Source: Streptomyces sp. ML-6
GTDB taxonomy: Bacteria; Actinomycetota; Actinomycetes; Streptomycetales; Streptomycetaceae
Assembly (NCBI RefSeq): GCF_030116705.1
Contig: NZ_JAOTIK010000001.1
Coordinates: 1,302,001 to 1,366,000, forward strand
Reading direction: 5' to 3'
DNA length: 64,000 nt
Shown here: positions 43,551 to 53,106 of the stretch, one piece after another
Layout of the letters: each line of letters begins with the position of its first letter
Position numbering within the stretch: the stretch's first letter is position 1
Notes under the pieces: generated by a model
What the model was told of the DNA's origin: nothing
The model's database searches: none
Seen by the model: the letters and a program-made list of their open reading frames with translations, nothing else
Made by a program: the position numbers and the translations under genes

Positions 43551-44425
43551 CGTACGACGAGTTGGGTCAGGAGCAGTTCGGACTCGTGCGTCTCGACCTC
43601 GAAGAGCCCGCTGCGGTCGGCGGTGAAGGTCAGGGTGACGGTGCGGCCCGCGGGCAGTCGGGCCTCCTTGTCGTAGCCGTGGACGTGGAGGCTGTCGGCG
43701 CGGTCGCTGCGGACGCGCAGCTGTACGGTCCCGCCCTTCTCGACCTCGGTGCGGCCGGGGGCGGGGCTGACTTCGCCGCGGGAGACGGTGATCTCCAGCA
43801 CCGTGCCGGGCCGGGGCTTCCCGGAGCGGGGTTCCCCGGAGCCGGTCGCGCCGGGGGCCGGCTCGGTGGCGGCGGTGGGCTTCGCGGCGGGGGCCGCGAG
43901 GGAGGCGGTGGCCTGGACGGGGGCTCCGTTCACGGCCCAGGCGGTGTGGTCGTCGGCGTGGAGCCGGGCGGTGAGGCCGGTGCCGCCGCCCGCGCCGCGG
44001 ACGAGGGAGGCGGGGAGGTGGTACCAGGAGCCGTAGACGCGGGCGAGGGGGCGGCCGTCGAGGAACAGGCGGGCGTGGCCGCGTCCGAGGAGGGCGGCGC
44101 CGCCCACGCTGTCCGGGGTGAACCTGAAATTCCGTACGGAGAGGTGGACGTTCCACCCGTCCTCGGAGTCCCGTCGTACGGTGACCGTCACGGCGGGGGC
44201 GCCCTCGGCGTCGACCTCGCGCAGCCGGTTGCCCGAGCCGTCCTCGGCGGTGAGCAGCCGGCCGTGGTCCCCCTCGGCCTGCTCGTGGCTCGTGCCGGGC
44301 TTGTGGTGGGTGGTGGCCCGCCCGCCGCAGGCGCTCGCCCCGAACACGAGGGCGCCCGCGGTGAGCACGGTGACGGCCGTGAGGACCGGCCGGGCGGCCC
44401 GCGGCCGTCTGCGAGAACGCCTCAT
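43547..44425 (-). CDS. Secreted lipoprotein with His-rich N-terminus and cupredoxin-like C-terminal domain
   Basis: A 292-residue exported protein. A twin-arginine-like or Sec signal with lipobox (GASACGG, Cys about 33) leads to a His-rich stretch TTHHKPGTSHEQAEGDHGR. The C-terminal third, EITVSRGEVSP and DSLHVHGYDKEARLPAGR, is cupredoxin-like, ending in FEVETHESELLLTQLVVR. The His-rich segment and LHVHGYD suggest copper or another metal is bound outside the membrane; the cysteine expected of a type 1 copper site is not evident, so it may be a noncanonical cupredoxin. Overlaps by four bases at both ends tie it to the beta-helix and membrane genes. Confidence 0.78.
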   Translation of the reverse strand: MRRSRRRPRAARPVLTAVTVLTAGALVFGASACGGRATTHHKPGTSHEQAEGDHGRLLTAEDGSGNRLREVDAEGAPAVTVTVRRDSEDGWNVHLSVRNFRFTPDSVGGAALLGRGHARLFLDGRPLARVYGSWYHLPASLVRGAGGGTGLTARLHADDHTAWAVNGAPVQATASLAAPAAKPTAATEPAPGATGSGEPRSGKPRPGTVLEITVSRGEVSPAPGRTEVEKGGTVQLRVRSDRADSLHVHGYDKEARLPAGRTVTLTFTADRSGLFEVETHESELLLTQLVVR

Positions 44426-46581
44426 GCCCCGTCCCCTTCCGAGGTCCGCGGCGCCTCCGGGGCCGGTGCCGCCCCCGGGGTCCGCGGGGTTGCCGATGCC
44501 GTCGGTGCCGTCAGTGCTTCCGGTGCCGCAGAGGCCGCAGAGGTTTCCGAGGTCCCGGAGGTCTCCGGCGCTCCGGGGTCCCCGCCCCGTTCGCCGTGCC
44601 GGGCGGTGGCGATCACGGCCCACACCACCCAGACCACGCCGAGGAGTCCGCGCACCCAGGCCGGACCGAGCGGGATCCACGGGATCATGAACACGGCCTT
44701 GTCGAGGGCGTCCAGCAGCGTGAGCGCGCCCAGCACCACCGTGGTCCACCCCAGCCCCGGCCGTTCGCGCCGCAGCACGAGCCCGGTCCCGGTCCACCAC
44801 ACCCCGGTCAGCAGCAGGGCCAGCGCGGGCACGTGGGAGGAGGCGAGCCCCGTCGTCGAACCGGCGACGTCCAGCACGAGGCCGATCGCCCCGAGCGCCG
44901 TGACGACGGTGGCGGACCGGCTGCCCCGCAGCCTGCGCCACCACAGCACCCCGCCGACCAGGGCGAGCACCACGGCGATCGCCAGCGTCACCTGCGTCTC
45001 GATGCGTTCGATGCCCCGCGCGCCGTACCAGTCGCAGCCGGCCGGCAGCCGCCGCGCCCGCACGTCGTAGTCGGCGCAGACCAGCAGTTGGGCCAGTTTG
45101 ACCGGTTCGCCGACGAGCCGGTCGCTGCCGCCGGACACGGCGCCGCGCTCGGCTCCGCAGGTGGGCAGGGTGCGCGGGGACGAGGCGCCGGTGTCCGCCT
45201 GCCAGCAGTTGCCGCCGCCCTGGCCGTCCCACCAGACGTCGGTGCGGTTGGGCCGGGAGTTGCCCGCCCGGTCCTTGCCGAGGTGGTTGTTCGCGTACCG
45301 GTTGTGGTGGGAGGTGTCGGTCTGCTTGGACAGTGCGTTCTCGCCCCGGATGAAGGCGGGGACGGCGGACAGGTAGAAGGCGGTGCGCCGGTGTCCGTAG
45401 ATCCAGTTGTTCTCGTACAGGTTCCAGTTGCCGCCCGCGGTGATGATGCCGGAGCCGGGCGGCATGGAGATCTGCGGGCACACGACGCCGTCCTCGTAGC
45501 CCCGTTCCACGGGCGGTTTGGCGCAGGTGCCGTCGGCGACGTACCGGTAGTAGTCGGCGTTGTTGTCGTGGATCAGGTTGCGCTCGAAGCGGGCGTGGTT
45601 CTGCGGCAGTCCGGGGTGGCCGGGGAAGGCGCTGTCCATCGAGGCGCCGCCCATGTTGTGGTCGAACTCGTTGTCGTGGACGTAGACGGAGTCGCCCGCC
45701 GTGCCCGAGTAGCCGACCATGTTGTGGTGGCTGCGGCAGCCGGTGATCTCGATGGAGTAGCGCGGTACGTCGTAGCCCCGGCCGTCGTTGATGTCGGAGG
45801 CGCTGCCGGGGTAGATGCCGGAGTCGCCGTTGCCGTACGACTCGCAGTTCTTGTACAGCCCGTGGTCGCTCGCGAAGGTCAGGAAGCCGTACTCGTCGTT
45901 CCACCGGGTGAGGACGTCGTCGATGACGAAGCCGTCCTGTGCCAGAACGTACAGGGAGTTGAAGGTGGTGCGCTGGGCGGTGAAGTTCTTGAAGTAGACG
46001 CCGTCGGACCTGTCCGCGCGGATCGCGTTGAGCTTCTGGTACTTGGCGTCGATCACCACGTCCGTGCGCTCGGCGCCCGTGCCCTCGATCTGGAGGTTCT
46101 TCTTGCCGAGGATCGCCACCAGGTTCTGGTTGTGCGGGCACCGCACCTGCTGGGCGTACGACAGGATCTGGTAGCCGAGCTGGGAGTCGGGGGCCTTCAG
46201 CCGGGCGCACTCCCCCGCCGGGGCGGGCAGCGAGGGCTCCTCCTCGTACAGACCGGGCAGGACCGCGATGTTCATGCCCGGCCTGTCGACCGCGTCGACG
46301 GCCTGCTGCAGATGGCGGAAGCCGGACTCCAGGCACCGGTCGAAGAGTTCCAGGTTCCGGGCCCGCAGTCCGGCCGGGAAGGCCGCCACCCGGCGCTCGA
46401 AGTCCGCCCGGTCGCCCTTGCAGACCAGCAGATCGGGTTCGCCCGTGCGGTACACGGGAACGCTTCCGGTTCCGTCGGGCAGTTCGACCGGACGTTCTTC
46501 GTGCGCCTGCGCCGCGGGGGCCGCGAGGAGGGCGGCCGCGAGCGCCACCAGGACCACCAGAACTCTTCGTGTCCATGACAT
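44422..46581 (-). CDS. Secreted right-handed parallel beta-helix protein with C-terminal membrane anchor
   Basis: A 719-residue protein. Signal peptide ([20 protein letters not shown]), then an extracellular domain up to about 510, with parallel beta-helix strands such as [36 protein letters not shown] and [12 protein letters not shown]. About four C-terminal helices ([35 protein letters not shown] and others) anchor it; the tail is rich in Pro/Ala/Thr. Beta-helix proteins of NosD/pectate-lyase type bind polysaccharides or, in NosD, copper. It is first in a three-gene unit with overlapping stops. No good ribosome site precedes MSWTRR; the ATG is placed by the signal peptide. Confidence 0.82.
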   Translation of the reverse strand: MSWTRRVLVVLVALAAALLAAPAAQAHEERPVELPDGTGSVPVYRTGEPDLLVCKGDRADFERRVAAFPAGLRARNLELFDRCLESGFRHLQQAVDAVDRPGMNIAVLPGLYEEEPSLPAPAGECARLKAPDSQLGYQILSYAQQVRCPHNQNLVAILGKKNLQIEGTGAERTDVVIDAKYQKLNAIRADRSDGVYFKNFTAQRTTFNSLYVLAQDGFVIDDVLTRWNDEYGFLTFASDHGLYKNCESYGNGDSGIYPGSASDINDGRGYDVPRYSIEITGCRSHHNMVGYSGTAGDSVYVHDNEFDHNMGGASMDSAFPGHPGLPQNHARFERNLIHDNNADYYRYVADGTCAKPPVERGYEDGVVCPQISMPPGSGIITAGGNWNLYENNWIYGHRRTAFYLSAVPAFIRGENALSKQTDTSHHNRYANNHLGKDRAGNSRPNRTDVWWDGQGGGNCWQADTGASSPRTLPTCGAERGAVSGGSDRLVGEPVKLAQLLVCADYDVRARRLPAGCDWYGARGIERIETQVTLAIAVVLALVGGVLWWRRLRGSRSATVVTALGAIGLVLDVAGSTTGLASSHVPALALLLTGVWWTGTGLVLRRERPGLGWTTVVLGALTLLDALDKAVFMIPWIPLGPAWVRGLLGVVWVVWAVIATARHGERGGDPGAPETSGTSETSAASAAPEALTAPTASATPRTPGAAPAPEAPRTSEGDGA

Positions 46582-46639
46582 GCACGAGAGAGTAGAGCAT
46601 TGTTCAGCTTCCGGAACCCCTCCTGCGTCACGAATGCCG

Positions 46640-46668
46640 TTGACGCGCCCCGATTCAATTCCTACGGT
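46640..46668 (+). promoter_or_regulatory. Predicted vegetative promoter of hmgA
   Basis: TTGACG (46640-46645) and TACGGT (46663-46668) are spaced by 17 bases, matching the HrdB-type consensus, and place the transcription start near 46675, about 28 bases before the hmgA ATG. Confidence 0.6.
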
Positions 46669-46702
46669 TGTCCATAGGATTTCTTCGGCACCGGGAGCGC
46701 GG

Positions 46703-48031
46703 ATGAGCGGCATCGAGCAGGCGAGGAAGACGACGGAGGGGCTCGAGTACTCCGCCGGTTTCGGCAACGAGCACAGCTCGGAGGCGGTGACGGGGGCGCT
46801 GCCGCACGGCCGCAACTCCCCCCAGCGCGCGCCCCTCGGGCTCTACGCCGAGCAGTTGAGCGGCTCGGCCTTCACCGAGCCGCGCGCCCACAACCACCGT
46901 TCCTGGCTCTACCGGATCCGCCCCTCGGCCGCCCATCCGCCGTTCGCCCGCATCGACAACGGCACCCTGCGCACCGCCCCGTTCGCCGAATCCGTGCCCG
47001 ACCCCAACCGGCTGCGCTGGGACCCGCTCCCCGAGCCCGCCGCCGGGACGGACTTCCTGGCCGGTCTGTGGACCCTCGGCGGCAACGGCGACGCGACGCA
47101 GCGCACCGGCATGGCCGTGCACCTCTACTGCGCCGACACCTCCATGACGGACCGGGTGTTCAGCGACGCGGACGGCGAGCTGCTGATCGTCCCGGAGCGC
47201 GGCGGCCTGCTGCTGCGCACCGAGATGGGCCTGCTGCGCGCCGATCCGGGGCACGTCGCGCTGATCCCGCGCGGCGTCCGGTTCCGCGTGGAGCTGCTCG
47301 ACGCCACCGCCCGGGGCTACGTCTGCGAGAACTACGGCCGGCCGTTCACCCTGCCCGACCTCGGCCCGATCGGCGCCAACGGCCTGGCGAACGCCCGGGA
47401 CTTCCTGGCCCCCGTGGCCGCGTACGAGGACGACGACCGCCCGGTCGAGGTGATCAACAAGTTCTGTGGGAACCTCTGGGCCGCGACCTACGACCACTCC
47501 CCGCTCGACGTCGTCGCCTGGCACGGCAACCACACCCCGTACGTCTACGACCTGCGCCGTTTCAACGTCATCGGCTCGATCAGCTACGACCACCCCGACC
47601 CGTCGATCTTCACGGTGCTGACCTCGCCGTCCGACACCCCGGGGCTGGCCGGGGTCGACTTCGTCGTCTTCGCGCCGCGCTGGCTGGTCGGCGAGGACAC
47701 CTTCCGGCCGCCGTACTTCCACCGCAACGTGATGAGCGAGTACATGGGCCTGATCGAGGGCGCGTACGACGCGAAGACGGCCGGAAAGGGCGGTTTCGTC
47801 CCGGGTGGCGGCTCGCTCCACAACATGATGTCGGCGCACGGCCCGGACCGGGAGACCTTCGACCGGGCGAGCGAGGCGGAGCTGAAGCCGCAGAAGATCG
47901 ACGACGGCCTGGCCTTCATGTTCGAGACCCGCTGGCCGGTGACGGCGACCGCCCAGGCGGCGACGGCCGGCCATCTGCAGCGCGGCTACGACGACGTGTG
48001 GCAGGGTCTGAGCCGCAACTTCAGGCCGTAG
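46703..48031 (+). CDS. hmgA: Homogentisate 1,2-dioxygenase
   Basis: A 442-residue iron(II) dioxygenase that opens homogentisate to maleylacetoacetate in tyrosine and phenylalanine breakdown. The N-terminal [39 protein letters not shown] near 335-353 with iron-ligand His/Glu, and the C-terminal [15 protein letters not shown] with another His are diagnostic. Losing it normally gives brown pigment (pyomelanin). A GGGAG leader precedes the ATG. A GntR-type regulator follows 83 bases downstream and is the likely local regulator. Neither maleylacetoacetate isomerase nor fumarylacetoacetase genes are in the window. Confidence 0.96.
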   Translation: MSGIEQARKTTEGLEYSAGFGNEHSSEAVTGALPHGRNSPQRAPLGLYAEQLSGSAFTEPRAHNHRSWLYRIRPSAAHPPFARIDNGTLRTAPFAESVPDPNRLRWDPLPEPAAGTDFLAGLWTLGGNGDATQRTGMAVHLYCADTSMTDRVFSDADGELLIVPERGGLLLRTEMGLLRADPGHVALIPRGVRFRVELLDATARGYVCENYGRPFTLPDLGPIGANGLANARDFLAPVAAYEDDDRPVEVINKFCGNLWAATYDHSPLDVVAWHGNHTPYVYDLRRFNVIGSISYDHPDPSIFTVLTSPSDTPGLAGVDFVVFAPRWLVGEDTFRPPYFHRNVMSEYMGLIEGAYDAKTAGKGGFVPGGGSLHNMMSAHGPDRETFDRASEAELKPQKIDDGLAFMFETRWPVTATAQAATAGHLQRGYDDVWQGLSRNFRP

Positions 48032-48114
48032 GCGGCGGGGCCGTTCCCCGGCCCCGCGTCGGCGCGTTCGCCCGTCGCGGTACGGAGAGACCAGTCGCAG
48101 CACGGAAAGACCAG

Positions 48115-48900
48115 GTGACCCAGGTGCCCCAGACGCCCAAGACGCCCCCGGGGCCGGCCTTCGCCCCCGACTCGCTGGTCCTGAACCGCAAGCTGCCGCT
48201 GTGGTACCAGGTCTCGCAGTCGTTGCGCGCCTCGATACTCGGCCGGGCCCAGGACGCGTCGACCCGGCTGCCCACCGAGGAACAGCTCGCCGCCCACTAC
48301 GGCGTCAGCGTCCTGACGATGCGCCAGGCGCTCAAGGAGCTGGAGACGGAGGGGCTGATCAGCAGGCACCGGCGGCGCGGCACGTTCATCGAGCCGCGCG
48401 CCCGCCGGGTGTCGCCGGTCCGGCTGCTCGGCTCGATCGACGCGATCGTGGCCCAGCAGTCGGGCGAGCGGACCGAGGTCCTCGGCCACGGCCCGGTCGC
48501 CGTGCCCGGGGACCTCGGCGAGTACTTCCCCGACTGCGCGGAGGTGGTCGGCTACCGCCGGCTGCGCCGCGACGAGAACGACGACGAGCCCACCAACTGG
48601 GCGGAGAACATGGTGCATCCCGAGGTCGCGGCCCGTCTGGACGCCGCCGATCTCGAACGCTGGCCGATGACCAAGGTGCTGCGCGACCGGGTCGGCGTCC
48701 GGATCGCGCGCATCACCGACACCGTCGAGGCCCGCCTCGCCGACCCGCCCACCGCCGAGCTCCTGCGGGTTCCACTGCTGAGCCCGATCCTGTTCTACAC
48801 GGGCGTGACGTACGACGAGAGCGGCCGGGTGGTCGACGTGGCACGGATCCGGTACCGGGGCGACCGCTTCTCCTTCTCGGTCACCCTGGAGGCCCACTGA
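48115..48900 (+). CDS. GntR/HutC-type regulator next to hmgA
   Basis: A 261-residue GntR protein with a UTRA effector domain. The winged helix is in PLWYQVSQSLRASILGRAQD then LAAHYGVSVLTMRQALKELE (about 24-78). The C-terminal UTRA fold includes WAENMVHPEVAARLDA and PLLSPILFYTGVTYDESGR. Starts at GTG behind GGAAAGACCAG. It follows hmgA on the same strand and is convergent with a TetR gene. It probably senses homogentisate or a tyrosine breakdown product, inferred only from position. Confidence 0.83.
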   Translation: MTQVPQTPKTPPGPAFAPDSLVLNRKLPLWYQVSQSLRASILGRAQDASTRLPTEEQLAAHYGVSVLTMRQALKELETEGLISRHRRRGTFIEPRARRVSPVRLLGSIDAIVAQQSGERTEVLGHGPVAVPGDLGEYFPDCAEVVGYRRLRRDENDDEPTNWAENMVHPEVAARLDAADLERWPMTKVLRDRVGVRIARITDTVEARLADPPTAELLRVPLLSPILFYTGVTYDESGRVVDVARIRYRGDRFSFSVTLEAH

Positions 48901-48935
48901 CGGTCACCGGTCCACGGACCCGGCCCGTGGGGGAG

Positions 48936-49643
48936 CTACCGGTCGAACGAGTCCAGTACCCGGTCGAGGGCGCGGTCGAAGACCCTCTCCAGATCGATCG
49001 GTCCGGCGTCCTCGGCGAACGCCGCCGCCATCCGCGGATACTTCCCCGTCGAGACCTGGCTGATCAGGTAGGCGGTGCGCACCGCCTGCTCCTGCTCCTC
49101 GGACCAGGGCAGCGACCGGCTGCGCTCCGCCGTGGCGATCTCGTTGGCCGCGTAGGTGGTGACCACGCCGTTGACCATGGCGATCAGTTCCATCTTCTCG
49201 CCGAACCGCGCGTCGACCCCGTCCAGGCAGCTGAGCGCGTACTCCAGGTACCGCAGCGCGTTCGGGCTGAAGCCGTACACGGGTGACATCAGCCGGGGCA
49301 CCCAGGTGTGGCGGTGCATCATCGCGCGGGCCTGGCGGGCCAGCGCGCCGAGGTCGGCCCGCCAGTCGCCGGAGGGGGTGGGGCAGTCGTACTCGGCGCT
49401 GACCGCGTCGAGCATCAGCTCGTGCAGGTCCTCCTTGCGCGGCACGTAGTTGTAGAGCGACATCGTGCCGCAGCCCAGCTCCGCCGCCACCTTCCGCATG
49501 GAGACCGCGTCGAAGCCCTCCGCGTCGGCGATGCGAACGGCCGCCGCCGCGATGTCCGCCCGGCTGAGGGCCGGTTTGGGGCCGCGGCCCGCCCGCTCGG
49601 GACGCGCCCAGATCACTTGGGGTACAGCGGGTCGCCCGACCAT
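48936..49643 (-). CDS. TetR-family regulator of the adjacent ABC exporter
   Basis: A 235-residue TetR protein. The helix-turn-helix is ADIAAAAVRIADAEGFDAVS then LGCGTMSLYNYVPRKEDLHELM (about 28-78). The large C-terminal domain suits a TetR_C-type drug sensor. The leader GAGGTGATGAACG precedes the ATG. It is divergent from an ABC exporter pair, with two matching palindromes in the 62-base spacer and first codons of the ABC gene. It very likely represses both genes and is released by the exported drug. Confidence 0.9.
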   Translation of the reverse strand: MVGRPAVPQVIWARPERAGRGPKPALSRADIAAAAVRIADAEGFDAVSMRKVAAELGCGTMSLYNYVPRKEDLHELMLDAVSAEYDCPTPSGDWRADLGALARQARAMMHRHTWVPRLMSPVYGFSPNALRYLEYALSCLDGVDARFGEKMELIAMVNGVVTTYAANEIATAERSRSLPWSEEQEQAVRTAYLISQVSTGKYPRMAAAFAEDAGPIDLERVFDRALDRVLDSFDR

Positions 49644-49668
49644 CGTTCATCACCTCGCCCCCATCGTA

Positions 49669-49689
49669 GTTACGTACATCGTACGTAGT
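49669..49689. promoter_or_regulatory. TetR operator site 1
   Basis: GTTACGTAC-atc-GTACGTAGT, an inverted repeat with a 3-base spacer, in the divergent spacer between the TetR (49643) and ABC (49706) starts. It matches site 2 at 49712. Confidence 0.75.
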
Positions 49690-49705
49690 GCGGTACGGTG
49701 GCCGC

Positions 49706-50701
49706 ATGAAAACTACGTACGCTGTACTTAGTGAAGGTCTGGAGAAGCGCTACGGCGACGTCCACGCACTGCGGGGGCTCGATCTCGCCGTGGCCGAGGG
49801 CTCCGTCTGCGGGGTGCTGGGGCCGAACGGAGCGGGGAAGACCACCGCGGTCCGGGTGCTCACCACGTTGACGACACCGGACGCCGGGAGCGCCCGGGTG
49901 GCGGGCCACGACGTGGTGCGCGAGGCGGCGGCGGTGCGCGGGGCGATCGGCGTCACCGGGCAGGACGCCTCCGTCGACGGCGAGCTGACCGGGCGGCAGA
50001 ACCTGCGGCTCTTCGCGAAGCTGCTGGGGTTGCGCGGCGAGGCCGGGCGCACCCGCGCCGAGGAACTCCTGGAGCGCTTCGAGCTGACCGGGGCGGCCGA
50101 CCGGCCGGCCCGCACCTACTCGGGCGGCATGCGGCGCCGCCTCGACCTCGCGGCCAGCCTGCTGACCCGCCCGCGGGTGCTCTTCCTGGACGAGCCGACC
50201 ACCGGGCTCGACCCGCACAGCCGCAACCAGATCTGGGCGGCGGTCCGGGACCTGGCGGACCTCGGCACGACCGTCCTGCTCACCACGCAGTACCTGGAGG
50301 AGGCCGACCAGCTGGCCGACGACATCGTGCTGATCGACCGGGGCCGGGCCGCCCACCGCGGCACCCCCGCGGAGCTGAAGTCCCTCATCGGCAACTACGC
50401 CGAGGTGGTCGTCGCCGACGAGTCGGCGCTGGTCCCGGCGGCCGGCGTGCTGGACCGGCTCACCGGTGCCGAACCGGTGCTCGACCACGAGCACCGCACC
50501 GTGGGCGCCGTCGCGGCCGACGCCACGCTCACCCTCCCGCGGATCGTCCGCGAACTCGACGCGGCCGGAGTGCCGCTGGTCGACGCGAGCCTGCGCCCGC
50601 CGACGCTCGACGAGGTCTTCCTCCGGCTGACCGGCCGCGGCGACGTCCGCACCGCCCCGAACCCGAACCCGGGCCCGACCCCGAAGGAGACAGCGGCATG
50701 A
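49706..50701 (+). CDS. Drug-type ABC transporter ATPase (DrrA-like)
   Basis: A 331-residue ABC ATPase of the daunorubicin-resistance (DrrA) type. Walker A GPNGAGKTT near 40, Q-loop TGQDASVDGELTG near 85, signature YSGGMRRRLD near 135, Walker B LFLDEPTTGLD and a C-terminal regulatory domain (TLDEVFLRLTGRG). With the downstream permease it expels a drug or lipid. The first codons (ATG AAA ACT ACG TAC GCT GTA CTT AGT) contain the second operator. A longer start at 49688 is in frame but unlikely. It overlaps the permease gene by four bases. Confidence 0.92.
   Translation: MKTTYAVLSEGLEKRYGDVHALRGLDLAVAEGSVCGVLGPNGAGKTTAVRVLTTLTTPDAGSARVAGHDVVREAAAVRGAIGVTGQDASVDGELTGRQNLRLFAKLLGLRGEAGRTRAEELLERFELTGAADRPARTYSGGMRRRLDLAASLLTRPRVLFLDEPTTGLDPHSRNQIWAAVRDLADLGTTVLLTTQYLEEADQLADDIVLIDRGRAAHRGTPAELKSLIGNYAEVVVADESALVPAAGVLDRLTGAEPVLDHEHRTVGAVAADATLTLPRIVRELDAAGVPLVDASLRPPTLDEVFLRLTGRGDVRTAPNPNPGPTPKETAA
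49712..49732. promoter_or_regulatory. TetR operator site 2, inside the first codons of the ABC gene
   Basis: ACTACGTAC-gct-GTACTTAGT, an inverted repeat with one mismatch, matches site 1 in spacing and arms. It lies in codons 3-9 of the ABC ATPase gene, 43 bases centre to centre from site 1. Confidence 0.75.
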
Positions 50702-51513
50702 GCGCCACGACACCGCGCGTCGCCCCCGTCACGAGCACCCCGGCCGCCGACTGCCTGGCCATGCTGGGCCGTCACCTCCAGCGGATCAAGGCGTCCCCGG
50801 GCGTGATGATCCTGACCCAGACCATGCCGATCACGATGCTGCTCTTCTTCGGGTACGTCTTCGGCAGCGCCCTGGCCATGCCCGGTCAGGAGTACCGCGC
50901 GTTCCTGGTACCGGGGCTGCTGGCGGCGACGGCGGCGAACGGCATCATGGTCGGGATGTTCCAGTCGGCCCAGGACTGCCAGCGCGGGGTGATGGACCGG
51001 CTCCGCACGCTGCCGATGAGCCGCCCGGCCGTGCCCTTCGGCCAGACCGCGGCCGACCTGCTGACCACGGCCGTCGGCATGGTCCCGCTGATCCTGGTGG
51101 GGCTCGCGGTCGGCTGGCGGATCGAGGGCGGGCCGCTCGCCGCGCTGGGCGCCTTCGGGCTGCTGCTGCTCTTCCGCTTCGCCACGTCCTGGCTGGGCTA
51201 CTGGCTGGGCCTGCTGATCCGCAACGAGGAGGTCGCCGGCCAGGTGGGCAGCGCCACCTTCGTCCTGCCGCTGCTGTCGAGCGCGTACATCCCGACCGAC
51301 AACCTGCCGGGGTGGGTGAGGACGGTCGCGGAGTGGAACCCGATCAGCGCCATGGCCTCGGCGACCCGCGACCTGTTCGGCAACGCGTCCCCGGCCTCCG
51401 ACGCCGCCTGGCCGGTCGCCCATCCGGTGGCCGGGACGCTGCTCTGGTCGGCGCTGCTGCTCGCGGTGTTCGTGCCGCTGTCCGTACGGCGCCACGCGCG
51501 CGGCGGCGAGTGA
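50698..51513 (+). CDS. ABC-2 type drug transporter permease (DrrB-like)
   Basis: A 271-residue permease with about six hydrophobic segments (PITMLLFFGYVFGSALAM, FLVPGLLAATAANGIMVGMF and others). The ABC-2 features MDRLRTLPMSRPAVPFGQ near 99-116 and LPLLSSAYIPTDNLPGWVR near 189-207 match DrrB-type proteins. The ATG overlaps the ATPase stop by four bases, so the two are made together as a drug exporter under the divergent TetR. Confidence 0.9.
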   Translation: MSATTPRVAPVTSTPAADCLAMLGRHLQRIKASPGVMILTQTMPITMLLFFGYVFGSALAMPGQEYRAFLVPGLLAATAANGIMVGMFQSAQDCQRGVMDRLRTLPMSRPAVPFGQTAADLLTTAVGMVPLILVGLAVGWRIEGGPLAALGAFGLLLLFRFATSWLGYWLGLLIRNEEVAGQVGSATFVLPLLSSAYIPTDNLPGWVRTVAEWNPISAMASATRDLFGNASPASDAAWPVAHPVAGTLLWSALLLAVFVPLSVRRHARGGE

Positions 51514-51752
51514 CGGGAAGGCCGATGACGGCACCCGGCGCGGGAGTGACGGTCACGCGCGGGGGACGGTGATCTGCCGGGTGAACATGTCGAAGCGCCG
51601 CCGTCGGCCCCGGGGATGACGGGGAGGGTCGACAGCAGCGCGGAGCCGGGACGGTGGGTTGGTTCACCGTCCCGGACCGGAGGCCCGGATGACGGGCCCC
51701 GGCCGGGGAGTCCGGGCCGAGGACCGACGGGTGGTCATGACGGGCCGCAGGG

Positions 51753-52016
51753 TCAGTGGTGACTTCCGAAGAGCGAACGCCTCAGTCGTCGCAAGGGCGC
51801 GAAGAGCGACACCCGCGCGCTCTTGCTCCCACCGCGGTGAGCGGCGTCGCGCGAGGTGAGCTCGCGCATCAGCAGCGTCGCCTCCGCGGCTTCCCGCTGT
51901 GGCACGGCGGGTCCGCCGAGCACCGCGAGATGACGGTCGAGGCGCGAACTCGTCGCACCGCTCCCGCATGTGATGGCAGGCACACGCGGCCTGCTCCGCA
52001 TCGCTATCTGTTCCAT
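51753..52016 (-). CDS. Small hypothetical basic protein (87 residues)
   Basis: An 87-codon frame, MEQIAMRSRPRVPAITCGSG to the end RVSLFAPLRRLRRSLFGSHH. A strong GGGTGGGGAGTGAC site precedes the ATG, so it is likely real. I believe similar short proteins ending in PLRRLRRSLFG occur in other streptomycetes. It has no membrane segment; the Arg-rich end may bind nucleic acid or membrane. The 239 bases before it (51514-51752) show no gene I can identify. It lies upstream of no operon partner. Confidence 0.55.
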   Translation of the reverse strand: MEQIAMRSRPRVPAITCGSGATSSRLDRHLAVLGGPAVPQREAAEATLLMRELTSRDAAHRGGSKSARVSLFAPLRRLRRSLFGSHH

Positions 52017-52287
52017 GTCACTCCCCACCCGTACGAGGGCACCCGCCCCGGGCAGGTTAACCCTATCGCCCCGCAACGACACTCGTGTATCCCGGGCGCA
52101 GGATTGCGCACACATGTACGGGGGTTGACACCGGCCTCCGGATCCCTTCGCGTCGGGGCGAGTTGGGCGCGAGGGGTCCGGCCCGGTCCGGTGGCCGGCC
52201 GCGACCCGCCGGACAAAGGCCCCGGCGGAGAGGGTCTCCCGCCCGTCGGGCGGCCGACGGGTCCGGCGGGTGCGCGACCGGGCGGAA

Positions 52288-53106
52288 TCAGGCCGCCGAG
52301 GTGAGAACGGGCAGGTAGCCGCCCGACTGTCCGGCGGCGATGGGGTGGTAGGACTCGCCGATGTTCAGCCAGTTGATGCTGTGCAGCCAGGAGCTGCTGG
52401 AGCAGATCTCGTGGCCGGCGAACCGCCCCGCGACATCGGCGAAGGCGAATCCGTGGTCGGCGGCGCGCTTGGCGGTCGCCGCGTTGAGGTGGTCGGCCGC
52501 CGCGTTGATCGCGGAGCGCACCTTGTCGCTCAGGCCGGCGGCACAGCTGCCGCCGATCTCGTAGAAGCGCGGGTAGCCGAGGACGACGACCCGGGCGGAC
52601 GGCGCCTTGGCGCTGATCGCCGAGTACACCGAGTCGAGGTTGCCGGGCAGGGTGGTGTCCACGAAGCTGCGGGCCGTGGCGATCCGGTTGAGGCAGGTGG
52701 TCTCCGACTGGAGCACGCAGGTGAGCATGACGTCGGCGAAGCCCGCGTCGTTGCCGCCGATGGAGATCGAGACCAGGTCGGTCGAGGAGTCGAGGGGGCC
52801 GAGCTGACCGGCCTTCACGTCCCCCGTGCGGGCGCCCGAGCAGGCGGTGAAGGCGAAGGAGGCGGGCGAGTTCGCGGCGGCCCAGAGAGCGGGGTACGAC
52901 TTGGTGCTGCGCTTGCAGGAACCGCTGGCGCCGTCGTAGCTGCCGGCCCCGACGCCCGAGGAGTACGAGTCTCCGAGGGCGACGTAGTCGACGGCCCGGA
53001 CGGACGGGGCGGACGGGGCGGCGAGGGCGGTGGCCGCCCCGGTCAGGGCGAGCGCGGCACCGAGCAGGAGCGAGGACGAGAATGCCGCGAGTCGGGACAT
53101 CTTCAT
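52288..53106 (-). CDS. Secreted SGNH-fold lipase/esterase
   Basis: A 272-residue exported hydrolase. Signal peptide (SSSLLLGAALALTGAATALA), then block I GDSYSSG with nucleophile Ser near residue 48, the oxyanion block GGND near 118 and the His of YHPIAAG near 255. Six or so cysteines fit the disulfides of Streptomyces rimosus-type lipase. It hydrolyses lipid or ester substrates outside the cell. A GGGAGGTTCC site precedes the ATG. The gap from 52017 to 52287 downstream contains no gene I can support. Confidence 0.9.
   Translation of the reverse strand: MKMSRLAAFSSSLLLGAALALTGAATALAAPSAPSVRAVDYVALGDSYSSGVGAGSYDGASGSCKRSTKSYPALWAAANSPASFAFTACSGARTGDVKAGQLGPLDSSTDLVSISIGGNDAGFADVMLTCVLQSETTCLNRIATARSFVDTTLPGNLDSVYSAISAKAPSARVVVLGYPRFYEIGGSCAAGLSDKVRSAINAAADHLNAATAKRAADHGFAFADVAGRFAGHEICSSSSWLHSINWLNIGESYHPIAAGQSGGYLPVLTSAA

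Noticed and set aside
51514..51752. Possible C-terminal coding fragment ending MFTRQITVPRA on the minus strand
   Set aside because: I could not match it to any family and found no start or ribosome site.
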